Below are positions 49,924 through 59,094 of a stretch of 64,000 bases of DNA, piece after piece. The stretch is taken from contig CAWFXC010000002.1 of assembly GCA_963819735.1 (NCBI GenBank), positions 434,001-498,000 on the forward strand, in the 5' to 3' direction. Made by a program: the position numbers and the translations under genes. Source of the stretch: CAWFXC01 sp963819735 (GTDB taxonomy: Bacteria; Actinomycetota; Acidimicrobiia; IMCC26256; DASPTH01). A model generated the notes under the pieces. It did not search any database, was not told the DNA's origin, and was given only the letters and a program-made list of their open reading frames with translations. Numbering within the stretch: the first letter of the stretch is position 1; every line of letters starts with the position of its first letter.

Positions 49924-50838
49924 TCAGAACTGGTGCAGGTAGAACGGCGTGCCCTGATCGTCGCCGCACATCGACTCGAGTCCGTACGGACGTCGCGTCA
50001 CACCGTTGGACTCGCCACCGGCGTCGCGCACCCGCTCGACGGCGGCGGCGATGTCGTCGACCCGATAGCACAGGATGACGCCGGGAGTGGCCGGCCCGGC
50101 TTCGGGCTCCGTCGTCATGCCCATCTGCGGGGCGACCCCGCTGACCTGGGCACCGCCGGCGCGGCCGATGTTGAACGTCCATGCGAACACGCCACCGTAG
50201 AACGCGCGCGCGGCGTCGAGGTCGGGCACCACCATCGTCAGGTACGAGATGTCACCTTCGAACTCTCCGTTGTGGAACTCGCTCTCGGCTCCGGGCACGT
50301 CGTCAGCGACCGCGGGCATCTCGTGCAGATAGAACGGGACGCCTTGATCGTCGTGGCCTTCCGCCGCCATCGCGTACGGCTCGCGGTGAGGGTCGCTGAC
50401 GGTGCCGCCGTGCGCTCGAACCGCAGCCACCGCGGCGTTGATGTCGTCGACGCGGAAGCCGAGCACGGCGCCGTGTACCCGCCCGCCCGCAGGCTGCTCG
50501 CCGTCCCACAGGCCCGTCATCGGGACGACGTCGTCGACCTGCGCGCCGTGCTCGCTGCTCCCGGGGCTGAAGCGCCAACCGAGCACCGCGCCGTAGAACG
50601 CCTGACCCCGCGCGAGGTCGGGGAGCCCGAGGGTGATGTACGACACGTCGCCGTGACGGAAGCCGTTCCGAGGACGGATGGTCGTTTCGCTGGCCATAGG
50701 GGACTCCTCCTCCAAAGGGGATACGAGCAGCGCTCGCACCAGGCGGTCACGCAGGGCGGCGACGAACGCTGGGGCGGGCGCGCGGGGCGTGACGGGATCG
50801 CGCAGCGCGTCGAACGGATCGGTCCGGGGCTCAACCAT
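49924..50838 (-). CDS. Two-domain VOC (glyoxalase-like) protein
   Basis: The 304-residue protein has a short N-terminal helix (VAALRDRLVRALLV), then two VOC domains: FYGAVLGWRF with GVPFYLHEM and FYGGVFAWTF with GTPFYLHQF. The VOC fold is in glyoxalases, dioxygenases and antibiotic resistance proteins. The first 50 residues are probably a regulatory arm: they resemble the region often found in proteins coupled to ECF sigma factors. The start overlaps the sigma gene by eight bases. Confidence 0.75.
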   Translation of the reverse strand: MVEPRTDPFDALRDPVTPRAPAPAFVAALRDRLVRALLVSPLEEESPMASETTIRPRNGFRHGDVSYITLGLPDLARGQAFYGAVLGWRFSPGSSEHGAQVDDVVPMTGLWDGEQPAGGRVHGAVLGFRVDDINAAVAAVRAHGGTVSDPHREPYAMAAEGHDDQGVPFYLHEMPAVADDVPGAESEFHNGEFEGDISYLTMVVPDLDAARAFYGGVFAWTFNIGRAGGAQVSGVAPQMGMTTEPEAGPATPGVILCYRVDDIAAAVERVRDAGGESNGVTRRPYGLESMCGDDQGTPFYLHQF

Positions 50839-51355
50839 CACTGGTCCCCTCGTAGACGTGGCGGAACTCCCGGCGGGCGCGCACGAGCAGGGCTTCGGTT
50901 GCCGCCACTGTGCGGTCGAGGACGCCGGCGGCCTCGGGGACGCTGAGACCGTCGAGATAGCGAAGGGTCAGCGCCGCCCGATGTTGCGGAGCGAGCGCGG
51001 TGAGCACATCCCGGGCGCGCCAGCGGTCCAACTCGACGTCCCAGGGGTCGTCGACCTCGACGGACGAGCCTTCGACCGCATCGAGGAGACGCGCTTGCCG
51101 CGCCTGCCAGCGCCAATGGTCGACCAGCTTGTGCCGGGCCACGCCGATCAACCAGCCCACGGTCACGGGCGCGTCGCTCCGTCCCGCGGCAACGGCCAGG
51201 AAGGTTTCGGAGGTCAGGTCCTCGGCCGCGGCACGATCACCGCAACGGCTCACCAGGTAGCCATACACCTGCGGGAGCGCCTCGTCGTAGAGGGCGAGCA
51301 GACTCACCTCGGGTCGATCGGGAACCGCCGTCACATCGCGCTCATCGTTCGACAC
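50831..51355 (-). CDS. ECF RNA polymerase sigma factor
   Basis: The 174-residue product has sigma region 2 (LPQVYGYLVSRCGDRAAAED and LTSETFLAVA), and region 4 (LTALAPQHRAALTLRYLDG and SVPEAAGVLDRTV). GTG 51355 follows GGAGG with good spacing. No anti-sigma factor gene is adjacent; instead the VOC protein gene overlaps its 3' end. The TIGR03086 gene is divergent. This suggests the sigma factor responds to a small molecule handled by the VOC protein. Confidence 0.85.
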   Translation of the reverse strand: MSNDERDVTAVPDRPEVSLLALYDEALPQVYGYLVSRCGDRAAAEDLTSETFLAVAAGRSDAPVTVGWLIGVARHKLVDHWRWQARQARLLDAVEGSSVEVDDPWDVELDRWRARDVLTALAPQHRAALTLRYLDGLSVPEAAGVLDRTVAATEALLVRARREFRHVYEGTSDG

Positions 51356-51463
51356 CCGCCTCCTCCGACGGTCGACCACGAGATTTTCTCGGCCCGACCG
51401 GTGGCCCGCGGCATCAGCCACGACCGTTTCGGGTAGTGGAGACGGGACGACGGGAGACTGCCA

Positions 51464-52006
51464 ATGGAAACCGATCTGCTCGAGATGTACGAACAAGCGA
51501 GCAAATGGACAGTCACCAAAGTGGCCGGTGCGCAAACACGATTGGATGCCGCGACGCCGTGCGACCAGTGGGACGTACGCACATTGATGAACCACATGCT
51601 CGACACTCAGCGCTACTTCCTCGGCGTGGCGCAGGGTGACGACACTCCCCCACCGTCACCGACACCGCCGCAACTTCTGGGCGACGACCCCGTGCGCGAT
51701 TTCGAACGCGCCCGTTCCGACAACCTCCGCGCGTTCGCCGAGCCGGGAATCCTCGACCGGACCGGCCCTTCGCTCGGCATCGCGTTCAGCGACCAGCTCC
51801 TGCACGGTTGGGATCTCGCCCAGGCCACGCGACAGGACTCCACCATGCCGCCGGGCTTAGCCCGGGCGGCGTACGACATGATCCACGGCCGCTTCACCGA
51901 CGAGCAACGCCGCGGCATCTTCAAACCCGAGGTCGCCGTCCCCTCCGACGCATCGGATCAGTACAAGCTGCTCGCCTACACCGGCCGCGACCCGAATCAG
52001 GTGTAA
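51464..52006 (+). CDS. TIGR03086/DinB-like mycothiol-related protein
   Basis: The 180-residue product has the DinB helical layout with ATPCDQWDVRTLMNHMLDTQ and HGWDLAQATRQ, the family of metal-binding proteins that includes mycothiol-dependent maleylpyruvate isomerase. Three His/Asp residues (HM, HGWD) would bind metal. It is divergent from the ECF sigma gene. Its role could be thiol transfer or detoxification. Confidence 0.8.
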   Translation: METDLLEMYEQASKWTVTKVAGAQTRLDAATPCDQWDVRTLMNHMLDTQRYFLGVAQGDDTPPPSPTPPQLLGDDPVRDFERARSDNLRAFAEPGILDRTGPSLGIAFSDQLLHGWDLAQATRQDSTMPPGLARAAYDMIHGRFTDEQRRGIFKPEVAVPSDASDQYKLLAYTGRDPNQV

Positions 52007-52035
52007 CCACCGCCTTCGCCTCAACCCCACGAACT

Positions 52036-52077
52036 GCGAAGGGCCGGCCGGGGTACATCTCCCGGCCGGCCCTTCGC
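52036..52077. terminator. Strong bidirectional hairpin terminator
   Basis: GCGAAGGGCCGGCCGGG (52036-52052) pairs perfectly with the complementary 17 bases at 52061-52077 around an 8-nt loop. It lies between the stop at 52006 and the convergent gene ending at 52126. The stem is long and GC-rich; there is no T-tract, as is common in this group. Confidence 0.75.
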
Positions 52078-52125
52078 TGATGTTCTTCCCATCAGTGCGT
52101 GCAGCTCAATCCTCGAGGTCCGCGG

Positions 52126-52761
52126 TCAGTACGCGACGGTGATGCGCTGCCGGGGCGCGTCGTCGCGTTCGAGGGTGTCGACGATCGCGATGGCGAAGTC
52201 GGGATACGCGATCCGACTGGTGCCCTGTTCGTCGACCAACAACTCGTCACCGCCGCGCCGGTAGTGCCCGACGCGTTCACCCGGCCCGATCAGTGCGGCC
52301 GGGCTCACGTACGTCCAGTCGAGGTCCTCGACCTCGCGGTACACCTCGAGCGCGTCCGCCTGCGCGAGTGCGTTCGGCTTCCATTCCTCGTGGAACCCGG
52401 GGGTGTCGACGAGCCGGGTCCCCGGCGCGACCTCGAGGCTGCCGGCGCCGCCGACGACCACGAGCCGAGCCACCCCGGCCTGGCGCGCACCCGCGACGAG
52501 TGCATGGGCGGCGGCGACGAACGGTTGCTCGGTGTCGGACCCTACGCGCGGGCCGACCGCGGACACGATCGCATCGTGACCAGCCGCGACGCGGGCGACC
52601 TGTTCGGCGTCGGTGACGTCGGCGCGTTCGGAGGCGACGTCGAGGCCATCGAGCGATTCACCGCGCCGGCTGGCGGCGGTGACGGTGTGCCCGCGGGCCA
52701 GGAGCTCGACGGTGACGGCGGAACCGATGTTCCCGGTGGCGCCGAAGACGACAACATGCAT
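52126..52761 (-). CDS. NAD(P)H-binding oxidoreductase (NmrA-like/SDR-a)
   Basis: The 211-residue product has VVVFGATGNIGSAVTVEL (NAD motif), ARLVVVGGAGSLEV and LDWTYVSPAALIGPG. It belongs to the NAD(P)H-binding atypical SDR group often called YwnB or NmrA-like. ATG 52761 gives the motif at once. The frame is open further upstream but crosses the upstream SDR gene. Its substrate is unknown. Confidence 0.8.
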   Translation of the reverse strand: MHVVVFGATGNIGSAVTVELLARGHTVTAASRRGESLDGLDVASERADVTDAEQVARVAAGHDAIVSAVGPRVGSDTEQPFVAAAHALVAGARQAGVARLVVVGGAGSLEVAPGTRLVDTPGFHEEWKPNALAQADALEVYREVEDLDWTYVSPAALIGPGERVGHYRRGGDELLVDEQGTSRIAYPDFAIAIVDTLERDDAPRQRITVAY

Positions 52762-52871
52762 GAACGGACTCCCAGTCTCGGAGACGAATCTCGGGGGTGC
52801 CAACCCCGGCATTCCCTCGATCGTTCCCGACGCGCGCGGTCGCGGTGACCGGGCCAATGGCGAGTCCGCTG

Positions 52872-53699
52872 CTACACGTCGTCGAGGCCTTGCGACGAGA
52901 TCGCCTCGTCGACGCGCCCGGTACCACCGCGGAGGAACATTCCCCCGTCGACCTGCAGGGTCTGACCGGTGATGTACGCGGCGTCGTCGGAGAGCAGGAA
53001 CGCGACGGTGCCCGCGATGTCCTGGGTACGCCCGAGATCGGGGGTGAGGATGCGCAGCTTGATGAGATCGGCGAAGCCACGGAAGATCTCGTTCTCGAAC
53101 ATGGTGGGATTGCTCACGATGAGCCCCGGCGCGATCGCGTTCGCGCGGATGCCCTCCTTGCCCCAGCGCACTGCGATGTGGCGGACGAGTTGCATCGCCG
53201 CGGCCTTCGAGCACCCGTAGGCCACGTGATCGGGTTCACCGCTCAGGCCGGAGCCCGAAGCGATGTTCACGATCGCGCCGCCCCCGCGCTCGAGCATCGC
53301 GGGGATCGCGTACCGGCTCGTGAGCAGGAAGCCCCGGATGTTGACCGAGAGGATCTGGTCCCACAGCCCGAGGTCGATGTCGACCGCGTCGGTGTCGCCG
53401 GTCATGGCCGCCGCCGAAGTGTCGGCCGCGTTGTTGTCGAGCACGTCGATGCCGCCGTAGGTCGACACCGCGAGCGCCATGAGATCGCGCACGGAGTCCT
53501 CGTCGGCGATGTCGAGCTCGGCGCCGAACGCACGACCACCACCGTCCTCGATGAGCTTCGCAGTAGCGACCGCGTTCGTGGCGATCAGGTCGCCCACCAC
53601 CACGGCCGCACCCTCCGACGCGAGGCGCACCGCGGTCTCCGCCCCGATGCCCCGGCCGCCTCCGGCCACCACTGCGACCTTGCCCTCGAACCGCTGCAT
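52872..53699 (-). CDS. Short-chain dehydrogenase/reductase
   Basis: The 275-residue product has AGGGRGIGAETAVRLA (NAD motif), DVLDNNAAD, VNIASGSGL and AYGCSKAAAMQ (catalytic YxxxK), with DDAAYITGQTLQVDGG at the end. It is a classical SDR of the kind common in beta-oxidation or sterol pathways. It is divergent from the PrmA-like gene. Confidence 0.9.
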   Translation of the reverse strand: MQRFEGKVAVVAGGGRGIGAETAVRLASEGAAVVVGDLIATNAVATAKLIEDGGGRAFGAELDIADEDSVRDLMALAVSTYGGIDVLDNNAADTSAAAMTGDTDAVDIDLGLWDQILSVNIRGFLLTSRYAIPAMLERGGGAIVNIASGSGLSGEPDHVAYGCSKAAAMQLVRHIAVRWGKEGIRANAIAPGLIVSNPTMFENEIFRGFADLIKLRILTPDLGRTQDIAGTVAFLLSDDAAYITGQTLQVDGGMFLRGGTGRVDEAISSQGLDDV

Positions 53700-53746
53700 C
53701 GCCGTCTCCTTGTTCGACCGGTGGACGGCGCGGGACCCTATCGGGG

Positions 53747-54580
53747 GTGTGGCAACCTGCCCAGGTGATCGTCGTGGTCGCGACCACCGAGGACGAACTG
53801 CCGGCCGTGCGCGCCCGCGTCGGCGAGCGGGGCGTCGGCGCGGTGCAGGTCAAGGCCGCCGGCGACGCCCGGCGGTTGGTGCTGGCCGCCGTCGACGACG
53901 AGTGGGAGGCGCGGCGTCTCGCCGCCGCGCTCCGCGCCGAGGGCAGATCGGCAGTGGCTCGACCGGACGGCGGCACCCGCCTCGAGGCGTGGCGGCGCAA
54001 CACCCGCCCGGTCACGTTCGGGGAGCAACTCACGTTGTGCTTTGCGTGGTCGGAACACGACCGCGCCGGCCTGCCGAGCGTGGTCGAGCTCGGTGCCGGA
54101 GGGTTCGGGAGCGGTCAGCATCCTTCGACGCGGCTCCTCGTCGAGCAACTGGTGGCGCGGATCAACGGCGGGGAGCGAGTCCTCGACGTGGGCTGCGGCA
54201 GCGGCGTGCTCGGACTGTGTGCGCTCCGACTCGGGGCGTCGCGGGTGGTGGCGACCGACCTGAAGGCCGAGGCGGTCGCGGCGACACGGCGCAACGCCGA
54301 GCTCAACGGCATGGCCGAGCGACTCGAGGCGACGCGCGCTCCGCTCGAGGAGATCGAAGGCAGCTTCGACGTCGTGGTGGCGAACGTCGGCCGGGCGGCG
54401 CTGGTCGAGCTCGCACCCGAACTCGTGGCGCGCGTCTCGCCGGGCGGATGGGTTGCAGTCAGCGGGATCTCGCCCCCGCAGTGTTCGCTGGTCGCGGGGT
54501 TCCTGCGTCCGCTCGTCGAGCTGGAGCGCCGGACATCCGGCGAGTGGGCCGCCCTCGTTCTCACCCGTCGCGACGGCTGA
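53747..54580 (+). CDS. PrmA-like ribosomal protein L11 methyltransferase
   Basis: The 277-residue product has a short N-terminal substrate domain and a class I methyltransferase domain: GAGGFGSGQHPSTRL, VLDVGCGSGVLGL, VVATDLKAEAVAAT and VVVANVGRA, a set typical of PrmA (although the usual NIL is changed). It probably methylates ribosomal protein L11. GTG 53747 starts it. It may be a diverged homologue with another target. Confidence 0.65.
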   Translation: MWQPAQVIVVVATTEDELPAVRARVGERGVGAVQVKAAGDARRLVLAAVDDEWEARRLAAALRAEGRSAVARPDGGTRLEAWRRNTRPVTFGEQLTLCFAWSEHDRAGLPSVVELGAGGFGSGQHPSTRLLVEQLVARINGGERVLDVGCGSGVLGLCALRLGASRVVATDLKAEAVAATRRNAELNGMAERLEATRAPLEEIEGSFDVVVANVGRAALVELAPELVARVSPGGWVAVSGISPPQCSLVAGFLRPLVELERRTSGEWAALVLTRRDG

Positions 54581-54655
54581 ATGCCTTCGCGCGCGGCGGG
54601 TCGTAGGATCAGCGCGACCAAGGGTCGTCCCTCGCCGGACGACCGAGGAGGAGCC

Positions 54656-55810
54656 ATGGCCGTCATCGACGTCGACTGTCATTTCGACATCGCGGTAACT
54701 CCCGAGACCCACCCGCTGCGGGACATGCGCGACGTGGTGCCCACGACCGCCGAGTACCTCGCCGAGGCGGTGAGCGGCGACCTGCGCCGTGAGACCCCGC
54801 CCGCGGACGCACCGACGGAGGAAGTGCTGGCGATGTTCCTCCCGGAAGAGAACCGGTCGAGCGCCCGGTTCGCCACTTTCGCCGGGACCGACGAGCCCGG
54901 CTTCCCTTCGCTGACCGCGCAGGAACGCTCGGAATGGTTCGACCGGGCGGGGATCGACTTCGGGTTCGTCAACCCGGGCGGCATCGGCATCATGGCGTGC
55001 TTTCTCGAGCAACGCCGCGCGGAGGCGTTGCGCCTCTGCAACGACTTCCTCGTCGAGCACCTCGACGGACACACCAACCGCATGTCGCCGGTCACGATCG
55101 TCGACTGGGTCGATCTCGACGCCGCGGTCGCCGAGCTCACGCGCATGCGCGCGGCCGGTAGCCGCGCGTTCTGGGTGCGCGCCGAGCCGTACGGAGGCAT
55201 GTCACCGGCACATCCCGCGTGGGACCAGGTGTGGTCGGCCGCCACCGATCTCGGAATGGTCGCCATCCTCCACGTCGGCAACACACCCGCGGCGTTCGGT
55301 GGCGGGTGGGGGAACGCGGGCTGGAACGAACCCGGCGGCACCGGCCTGGGCGGCTTCTTCCGCTTCGCCAACAGCATGCGCCACCAGGCCGCGGAGATGA
55401 TGCTGGCCGGCATGCTCTACGGCGGGGTGTTCGGTCGGCACCCGAACCTCACGGTCATCACCGAAGAGCTCGGCATCGGCTGGCTGCCCTATTTCGTCTC
55501 CCGGTGCGACGGCCTCTCCGGCGCGGGGCCGTGGCCGTTCGATCTCACGCCCGGCGAGATGATCCGACGCAACCTGCGCGCCGCGCCGCTCCCCGGCCTC
55601 GGGGATCCCAACCCGCTCACGCCCGCGCTGCTCGAGATCGCCGAGATGCTGGTGTTCTCGTCGGACTACCCGCACGGCGAAGGGAACGGCGACCCCATGC
55701 ACCTCCTCGCGCCGTCGCTCGCGCAGATGAGCGGTGCGCGCCGGGCGTCGTTCCTCGGGGGCAACATCGCGGACTGCTTCGCCCGCATGGGCGACCCCCT
55801 CCCCGTCTGA
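54656..55810 (+). CDS. Amidohydrolase-2 family protein
   Basis: The 384-residue protein starts DVDCHFDIAVTPE (metal-binding HxD/H), has AILHVGNTP and VFSSDYPHGEG, the amidohydrolase-2 ligands. It is similar in layout to the gene at 25172-26371, but the sequence is clearly different. GAGGAGGAG is upstream of ATG 54656. Its substrate is a small carboxylate or lactone, unknown. Confidence 0.8.
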   Translation: MAVIDVDCHFDIAVTPETHPLRDMRDVVPTTAEYLAEAVSGDLRRETPPADAPTEEVLAMFLPEENRSSARFATFAGTDEPGFPSLTAQERSEWFDRAGIDFGFVNPGGIGIMACFLEQRRAEALRLCNDFLVEHLDGHTNRMSPVTIVDWVDLDAAVAELTRMRAAGSRAFWVRAEPYGGMSPAHPAWDQVWSAATDLGMVAILHVGNTPAAFGGGWGNAGWNEPGGTGLGGFFRFANSMRHQAAEMMLAGMLYGGVFGRHPNLTVITEELGIGWLPYFVSRCDGLSGAGPWPFDLTPGEMIRRNLRAAPLPGLGDPNPLTPALLEIAEMLVFSSDYPHGEGNGDPMHLLAPSLAQMSGARRASFLGGNIADCFARMGDPLPV

Positions 55811-55851
55811 CCCGCTCCCGTCCGACCCGCGCCTGCCCGAGCGCCGACGGG

Positions 55852-56652
55852 TCAACGCCCGGTGAACTCGGGCTTCTCCCGCGACTGCATCGCGCGGATT
55901 GCCTCGGCGCTGTCCTGCGACCGGAGTGCGTGCATCACGAGGTCGATCTCCGCATCGAGGTGCGCGACGAGATCGGCCGGCTCATCGGCTCGGACCATGA
56001 GGCGCTTGGTCTGACGCGCCGCGATCGGTGCGACGCCCGCGAGCATCGTGCCGTACTCGAGGAGCCGATCGTCGAGATCCTCGTCGCGCTCGACGATCTC
56101 GCTGACGAGTCCCAGTGCGAGCGCTTCGCTCGCCGGCACCATGCGCGCTTCGAGCATGAAGCGCATCGCGCGCTCGTAGCCGATGGCGCGCGGGAGCGTC
56201 CACGTGAGCCCCAGGTCGGGAGAGAGCGCGATCCGCGTGTATCCCGGGTGGAAGCGCGCCGACGCGGCGGCGATGCGGATGTCGGCGTTCATCGCCAGCG
56301 AGAGCCCCGCGCCGACGGCCACACCGTTCACCGCGGCCAGGATCGGCTTCTCGCACTCGACGCGCATGACAACCGTGAGGTGGGCGCGTCCCCCGGCCGT
56401 TGGTGCCGGCGCGTCGTCGTTCGCGGGCGCGGGACTGGCGACGGCCGGGTCGCCGACGTCGAGACCGGAACAGAACGCGTCGCCGTTGCCGGTGAGCGCG
56501 ATCGCCCACACGTCTTCGTCGGCGGCCGCGTCGCGCAACGCGCGGTGGAGTGCGTCGATGAGCGCTCGATCGAGCGCGTTCTTGCGCTCCGGGCGGTTCA
56601 ATCGCAACACGCGCAGCCGCCCCGAGGTCTGAACCTCGAGTACCTCGCTCAC
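55852..56652 (-). CDS. Enoyl-CoA hydratase/isomerase
   Basis: The 266-residue product has LNRPERKNALD, DAFCSGLDVGD (oxyanion hole), KPILAAVNGVAVGAGLSL (second oxyanion hole) and FHPGYTRIALSPDLGLTW with an Asp at a catalytic site. This is a crotonase. It lies in a GTGA overlap with the stop of the nitronate monooxygenase-like gene, so the two are co-expressed. Confidence 0.85.
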   Translation of the reverse strand: MSEVLEVQTSGRLRVLRLNRPERKNALDRALIDALHRALRDAAADEDVWAIALTGNGDAFCSGLDVGDPAVASPAPANDDAPAPTAGGRAHLTVVMRVECEKPILAAVNGVAVGAGLSLAMNADIRIAAASARFHPGYTRIALSPDLGLTWTLPRAIGYERAMRFMLEARMVPASEALALGLVSEIVERDEDLDDRLLEYGTMLAGVAPIAARQTKRLMVRADEPADLVAHLDAEIDLVMHALRSQDSAEAIRAMQSREKPEFTGR

Positions 56653-57617
56653 TGCTCGACGCTCGACGACGCCAGATACCGCGCCCCGAGCTGCTGGATC
56701 GTCTCGGCGAACTCGTCGACCGTCTGCTGCATGATCGCGGCGACGGACAACAACGAGTCGATGCGCCCCGCCACCTGCCCGATCGACGGGAGTGAGTTCT
56801 CGACCGTGCCCTGGGTGTACGTCGCGAGGACGTTCGGGAGCAGGTCGCGCATGGGATCGCCCTCGGTGGCGAACTCGAGCGCCGCAGTGGTCTCGGTGCG
56901 CAGCACCCGCAACGGGCGCCCGTTCTGGCGGTTGACGAGCACGGTGTCGGTCTCGGACGCGTTGATCACCGCCTGCTTCAGTCCGTCGTGGACGTTGGAT
57001 TCGAGCGAGGCCAGCATCCGGGTGCCCATCTGCACGCCCTCGGCCCCGAGGGCGAACGCGGCCGCCATCGAGATGCCGTCGGCGATGCCGCCCGCGGCGA
57101 TGAGGGGCACGTCGAGCTTGCGGGCGAGGAGGGGCAACAGCACCGACGACGCCACCTCGGTCTGACCCTTGAGCCCGGCGCCCTCGATCCCTTCGACCAC
57201 GAGGCCGTCGACCCCGGCGTCGATCGCCTCCTTGGCCGTGTCGAGCGACGTGACCACGTGGAGGACCCTGATCCCGGCCTCCTTCAGCACCGGCGTGTAC
57301 GCCATCGGGGAACCGGCCGACGTGGTGACGAAGGGGATGTGCTCGGCGACGAGCATGTCGGCGATGGCCGGGTCCTGCACGTAGGCGATCGGCAGGTTGA
57401 CCCCGATGGGTCGGTCGGTCATGTCGCGCACGCGCTTGATGTCGTCGCGGGCACCGTCGATGCCCATCGACCCGGGGACGAGACCGATGCCACCCGCGAT
57501 CGCCACCGCGCCCACGAGGTCGGGCTTCGCCACGAAGCCCATCGGCGAGTTGGCGATCGGGATGTCGACGCCCAGGAGCCGCGTGATGCGGTTGTCGAAG
57601 CGCGCGCTCGAGTCCAT
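56649..57617 (-). CDS. Nitronate monooxygenase-like flavoprotein
   Basis: The 322-residue product has a TIM-barrel FMN layout with IANSPMGFVAKPDLVGAV, VVEGIEGAGLKGQT, LIAAGGIADGISM and GAEGVQMGTRML, as in NAD(P)H-quinone-reductase-like nitronate monooxygenases. The catalytic His (EG-x-E-A-G-G-H in class I) is changed, so the actual reaction is open. It is coupled to a downstream enoyl-CoA hydratase gene. ATG 57617 is preferred to the longer GTG. Confidence 0.8.
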   Translation of the reverse strand: MDSSARFDNRITRLLGVDIPIANSPMGFVAKPDLVGAVAIAGGIGLVPGSMGIDGARDDIKRVRDMTDRPIGVNLPIAYVQDPAIADMLVAEHIPFVTTSAGSPMAYTPVLKEAGIRVLHVVTSLDTAKEAIDAGVDGLVVEGIEGAGLKGQTEVASSVLLPLLARKLDVPLIAAGGIADGISMAAAFALGAEGVQMGTRMLASLESNVHDGLKQAVINASETDTVLVNRQNGRPLRVLRTETTAALEFATEGDPMRDLLPNVLATYTQGTVENSLPSIGQVAGRIDSLLSVAAIMQQTVDEFAETIQQLGARYLASSSVEQ

Positions 57618-57666
57618 CGTGTGGCCCGTCCCCGGTCGTCCATCCGTGTTCACGAATGGTACGGGC

Positions 57667-57696
57667 GTGGGGGCAGCCCCGTCGGACTGCCCCCAC
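57667..57696 (-). terminator. Hairpin downstream of the solute-binding protein gene
   Basis: GTGGGGGCAG (57667-57676) pairs perfectly with CTGCCCCCAC (57687-57696) around a 10-nt loop, just after the stop at 57724 on the minus strand. It should stop the ABC gene transcript. Confidence 0.6.
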
Positions 57697-57723
57697 CCGT
57701 GCGTACGGGTCTGACCCGTTGGA

Positions 57724-58983
57724 TTACTTGTTCGGGTACGTCTTCTTCGAGCACGAATACGGCACGACCTGCTTCCACGCGGTGCCGTCGCTGATGACCT
57801 CGGCCGAACACGCCTGGTAGGCGCTCACGCTGGCCTGCGGGTAGGTCGTGGGCCCGGACAGGCCCTTGATCTCCCACGTCTGGTTGGCGGCCGCCTTCTG
57901 GACGTTCTCCGGCGTGATGCCGCTCTTACCTTTCTTCGCCGCAGTCTTCAGCGCCTGGATGAACATGTCGGTCGACAGGTAGCCGGCCATCGTGCCGGTG
58001 TCGATCTTGGCGCTCGCCCCGGGCTGGAAGGCGTCGAGGTCCTTCTTCAGCTGCGTGAGGCCGGGCGTGGTCTGGTCGAGCGGCACGAACGGCGTGTTGG
58101 CGACGCTTCCGCTCAGCGCCTTGACGAGGACGTCGGCGTACAGGGACGTGATGTAGGTCCCGGTGTACCCGTTCGCCTTGATCAGGCTCCACATGGCGAT
58201 GCAGTCGGTCGACAGCAGGCAGAGCATCGCGTCGGGCGCCTTGCCGTTGTCGGCCGTGAGCATCTGCTGCGCGTACGGGCTGTAGTCGGAGACCGGTGGC
58301 GCCGGCATCTGGTTGTTGGTGGCCACCACCTTGTAGCCCGCACCGCTCGCCGCGATGGTGCCGAACTTGGTCGAGTTCTTCCCCGACTGCGTGTCGTTCG
58401 AGAAGAGCGCGATCGTCGGGTCCTTCTTGCCGGTCTTCTGGGCCACGTACTTGTACGTGTTGCTGAAGAGGTCGCCGATCCTCGTGGGCGTGCTCGGCAC
58501 GAGGCATCCATCGAAGCCGAAGCCCCAGATCGTCTTGCTGGGTGTCGACGTGCAGTACGTGTTGTCGAACGCGTACCCGAAGTACGGCACGTGCTGCTGG
58601 GTGAAGTAGTCGACCGGGTTGCTCTGTGAAACGTCACCGACGATCCCGAACACACCGTCCTGCGACACGAGACGCCGCGACTCCGACAGCGCCGTCGCCG
58701 GGTCCTGCTTGTCGTCGGCGAACTCGGCGTACTTGATCTTCACGCCTTTGATCTCGTTGGTGTCGTTGAACCGCTTGATCCGCGCCTGCGCGCCGACCGG
58801 ATCGTTCGCGAACTGCGCGGCGATCCCCAGCCCGGCCACCGTGACCGTGCTCCCGTCGAAGCCCCGCACCGACGGCACAGCCCCGGCGGTGCTCACGCCC
58901 GCAGCAACGAGCGAGCTCGCCACGATCGCGGCGACGACGCCGACCCCGATCGCGGCGCGCGACCCCTTGAACCTTGCCCCCAT
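57724..58983 (-). CDS. Branched-chain-type ABC transporter solute-binding protein
   Basis: The 419-residue protein has a signal peptide (IGVGVVAAIVASSLVAAG), then a type-I periplasmic-binding fold with VFGIVGDVSQSNPVDYF and KTIWGFGFDGCLVPSTP and YITSLYADVLV. These are Leu/Ile/Val- or aliphatic-acid-binding proteins (LivK-like). No permease or ATPase gene is near. GGGGGG lies upstream of ATG 58983. The Lys- and Tyr-rich C-terminus (YSCSKKTYPNK) is typical of actinobacterial members. Confidence 0.85.
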   Translation of the reverse strand: MGARFKGSRAAIGVGVVAAIVASSLVAAGVSTAGAVPSVRGFDGSTVTVAGLGIAAQFANDPVGAQARIKRFNDTNEIKGVKIKYAEFADDKQDPATALSESRRLVSQDGVFGIVGDVSQSNPVDYFTQQHVPYFGYAFDNTYCTSTPSKTIWGFGFDGCLVPSTPTRIGDLFSNTYKYVAQKTGKKDPTIALFSNDTQSGKNSTKFGTIAASGAGYKVVATNNQMPAPPVSDYSPYAQQMLTADNGKAPDAMLCLLSTDCIAMWSLIKANGYTGTYITSLYADVLVKALSGSVANTPFVPLDQTTPGLTQLKKDLDAFQPGASAKIDTGTMAGYLSTDMFIQALKTAAKKGKSGITPENVQKAAANQTWEIKGLSGPTTYPQASVSAYQACSAEVISDGTAWKQVVPYSCSKKTYPNK

Positions 58984-59062
58984 GACAGTCCCCCCGTCAT
59001 CAGCGGCGCGCCTCGATGGCGCTGCTTCCGGACATGCTTACCGCACCGCGGCCGAGTTGTCC

Positions 59063-59080
59063 CGTCACCTCCCGGTGACG
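59063..59080 (-). terminator. Short hairpin after the SDR gene
   Basis: CGTCACC (59063-59069) pairs with GGTGACG (59074-59080) around TCCC, downstream of the SDR stop at 59095 on the minus strand and upstream of the solute-binding gene. Confidence 0.35.
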
Positions 59081-59094
59081 TCGTTCCCGCGAGC

